This document shows, piece after piece, positions 5,435 to 6,225 of a DNA stretch of 6,225 nucleotides. Under the pieces are notes generated by a model. It was not told where the DNA came from. It was given only the letters and a program-made list of their open reading frames with translations, and made no database searches. The translations under genes were made by a program, and so were the position numbers. This DNA is from Burkholderiales bacterium (GTDB lineage: Bacteria > Pseudomonadota > Gammaproteobacteria > Burkholderiales > JAEUMW01): assembly GCA_016791285.1 (NCBI GenBank), contig JAEUMX010000047.1:1-6225 (forward strand), read 5' to 3'. The first letter of the stretch is position 1. Each line of letters begins with the position of its first letter.

Positions 5435-6225
5435 ATGGCGCAACGCAATCGGGCTTTCAGTACAGCCGCCCTGAGTCTGACCCACCCAAACGCTGCCGGC
5501 ATCGACATCGGCAGTGCCTCGCACTTCGTGGCTGTGCCGCCCGGCAGGGACGAGCAGCCGGTGCGCGAGTTCGCCAGCTTCACCGCCGACCTGGAGCGGC
5601 TGGCCGACTGGCTTACCGAGTGCGGCGTGGACACCGTGGCGATGGAGTCCACCGGCGTGTACTGGATCGCGCTGCTCGAGTTGCTCGACGCACGTGGATT
5701 CAAGGTTCTGCTGGTCAACGCGCGACACGTCAAGAACGTCTCCGGCCGCAAGAGTGACGTGCTGGACTGCCAGTGGCTGCAGCAGCTGATGAGCTACGGG
5801 TTGGCTCGCGCGGGGCATTCCGCCCGGCCGAGCGTGTGCGCTTCTCGCGTGCGCTGTCGCGTCAACGTGCGATGCTGCTGCGCTCGCAGTCGCGCCATGT
5901 GCAGCACATGCAAAAAGGCGCTCACGCAAATGAACATCCAACTGGCCAACGTGATCTCCGACGTCGTCGGCGAGACGGGACAGAAGATCCTGCGCGCGAT
6001 CGCCGCCGGCGAGCGAGATGATCGCGCCCTGGCTCAGATGAAGAACGTGCGCGTCCACGCCAGCGCCGAGGAGATCGCCAAGAGCCTGCAGGGCAGTTGG
6101 CGCGCCGAACACCTGTTTGCGCTCAAGCAGGCGCTCGATGCCTTCGACTTCTGCGCTACGCAACTGGCGCAGTGCGACACCGAAATCGAGGCCCAGTTGC
6201 GCCGCTTGCACGCTCACGACGGCGA
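5435..6225 (+). CDS. IS110-family (IS1111-group) transposase, 3' truncated by window, internally frameshifted segment
   Basis: The N-terminal 263 residues of a DEDD transposase, which catalyses movement of the element through a RuvC-like domain. Seen: AAGIDIGSASHFVAVP with D24, TVAMESTGVYW with E71, and GRKSDVLDCQWLQQL with D108 and D111; these are the four acidic residues. A helical region (KALTQMNIQLANVISDVVGETG onward) follows. The C-terminal Transposase_20 domain lies past 6225. Between about 5806 and 5916 the continuous frame gives an odd Cys/Arg-rich peptide (RCCCARSRAMCSTC), whereas the next frame over reads GAFRPAERVRFSRALSRQRAM...HVQHMQK, the expected family sequence. So there are two compensating length changes: about +2 nt near 5801-5812 and +1 in the A5 run 5912-5916. 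The reading frame is open overall but probably makes a damaged protein, unless these are sequencing errors. Confidence 0.85.
   Translation, partial: MAQRNRAFSTAALSLTHPNAAGIDIGSASHFVAVPPGRDEQPVREFASFTADLERLADWLTECGVDTVAMESTGVYWIALLELLDARGFKVLLVNARHVKNVSGRKSDVLDCQWLQQLMSYGLARAGHSARPSVCASRVRCRVNVRCCCARSRAMCSTCKKALTQMNIQLANVISDVVGETGQKILRAIAAGERDDRALAQMKNVRVHASAEEIAKSLQGSWRAEHLFALKQALDAFDFCATQLAQCDTEIEAQLRRLHAHDG

Larger units (their letters stand above)
5425..6225 (+). mobile_element. IS110-family (IS1111 group) insertion sequence, partial, right part beyond the window
   Basis: The transposase identifies the element. Only its left part is inside the window, and the left terminus is somewhere in 5173-5424, so the start given is a minimum. 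IS110-family elements use a DEDD transposase, usually lack classical terminal inverted repeats, and often choose specific targets. A known IS1111 subgroup inserts into integron attC sites. The element lies about 250 bp from attC-1. Confidence 0.75.

Noticed and set aside
5312..6217. Long minus-strand open frame (301 codons) opposite the transposase
   Set aside because: It mirrors the codon pattern of the IS110 gene, has no family motifs, and the plus strand carries clear transposase motifs.
1..6225. CRISPR array, tRNA or rRNA
   Set aside because: No regularly spaced repeats, cloverleaf or rRNA-like sequence was seen on reading both strands.

Overview
The window is GC-rich DNA from a proteobacterium, most likely beta- or gammaproteobacterial judging from GC content, gene style and integron-like attC sites. 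Taxonomy is inference only. It falls into three parts.

(1) Bases 1-3144, plus strand, very GC-rich: two long membrane-protein genes of the complex I / Mrp antiporter superfamily (proton-conducting transporter domain, as in NuoL/M/N, MrpD and HyfB). They overlap by ATGA, so this looks like the tail of an operon for a multisubunit cation/proton antiporter or complex I-like module whose other genes lie to the left. The first subunit keeps every canonical charged residue. The second has Gly where the transmembrane-helix-5 Glu normally sits.

(2) Bases 3166-5172, minus strand, visibly less GC-rich: a block of small accessory genes transcribed towards the antiporter operon. In order of transcription: attC-1 (5172-5044), a DUF4258 toxin-like protein, a 73-aa partner overlapping it by GTGA, attC-2 (4478-4382), a DUF433 antitoxin-like protein, a DUF5615 PIN-like protein abutting it, and a Uma2-type PD-(D/E)XK nuclease overlapping that by ATGA. 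Base-by-base comparison shows both attC sites share the same geometry: two unpaired bases 7 nt apart in one strand of the stem, 8 nt from the R'' box, and a 9-nt offset on the R' side. This is the architecture of integron cassette recombination sites, so the block reads as a remnant or part of a cassette array (CALIN-like) carrying toxin-antitoxin-type pairs. No integrase is visible here.

(3) Bases 5173-6225: about 250 bp with no convincing gene, then the N-terminal 263 residues of an IS110-family (IS1111-group) transposase on the plus strand, cut by the window edge. A short internal stretch of the transposase is read in the wrong frame because of two compensating length changes. IS1111-group elements are known to include a lineage that targets attC sites, so its position beside attC-1 may not be accidental.

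No rRNA, tRNA, CRISPR array or replication origin was recognised.
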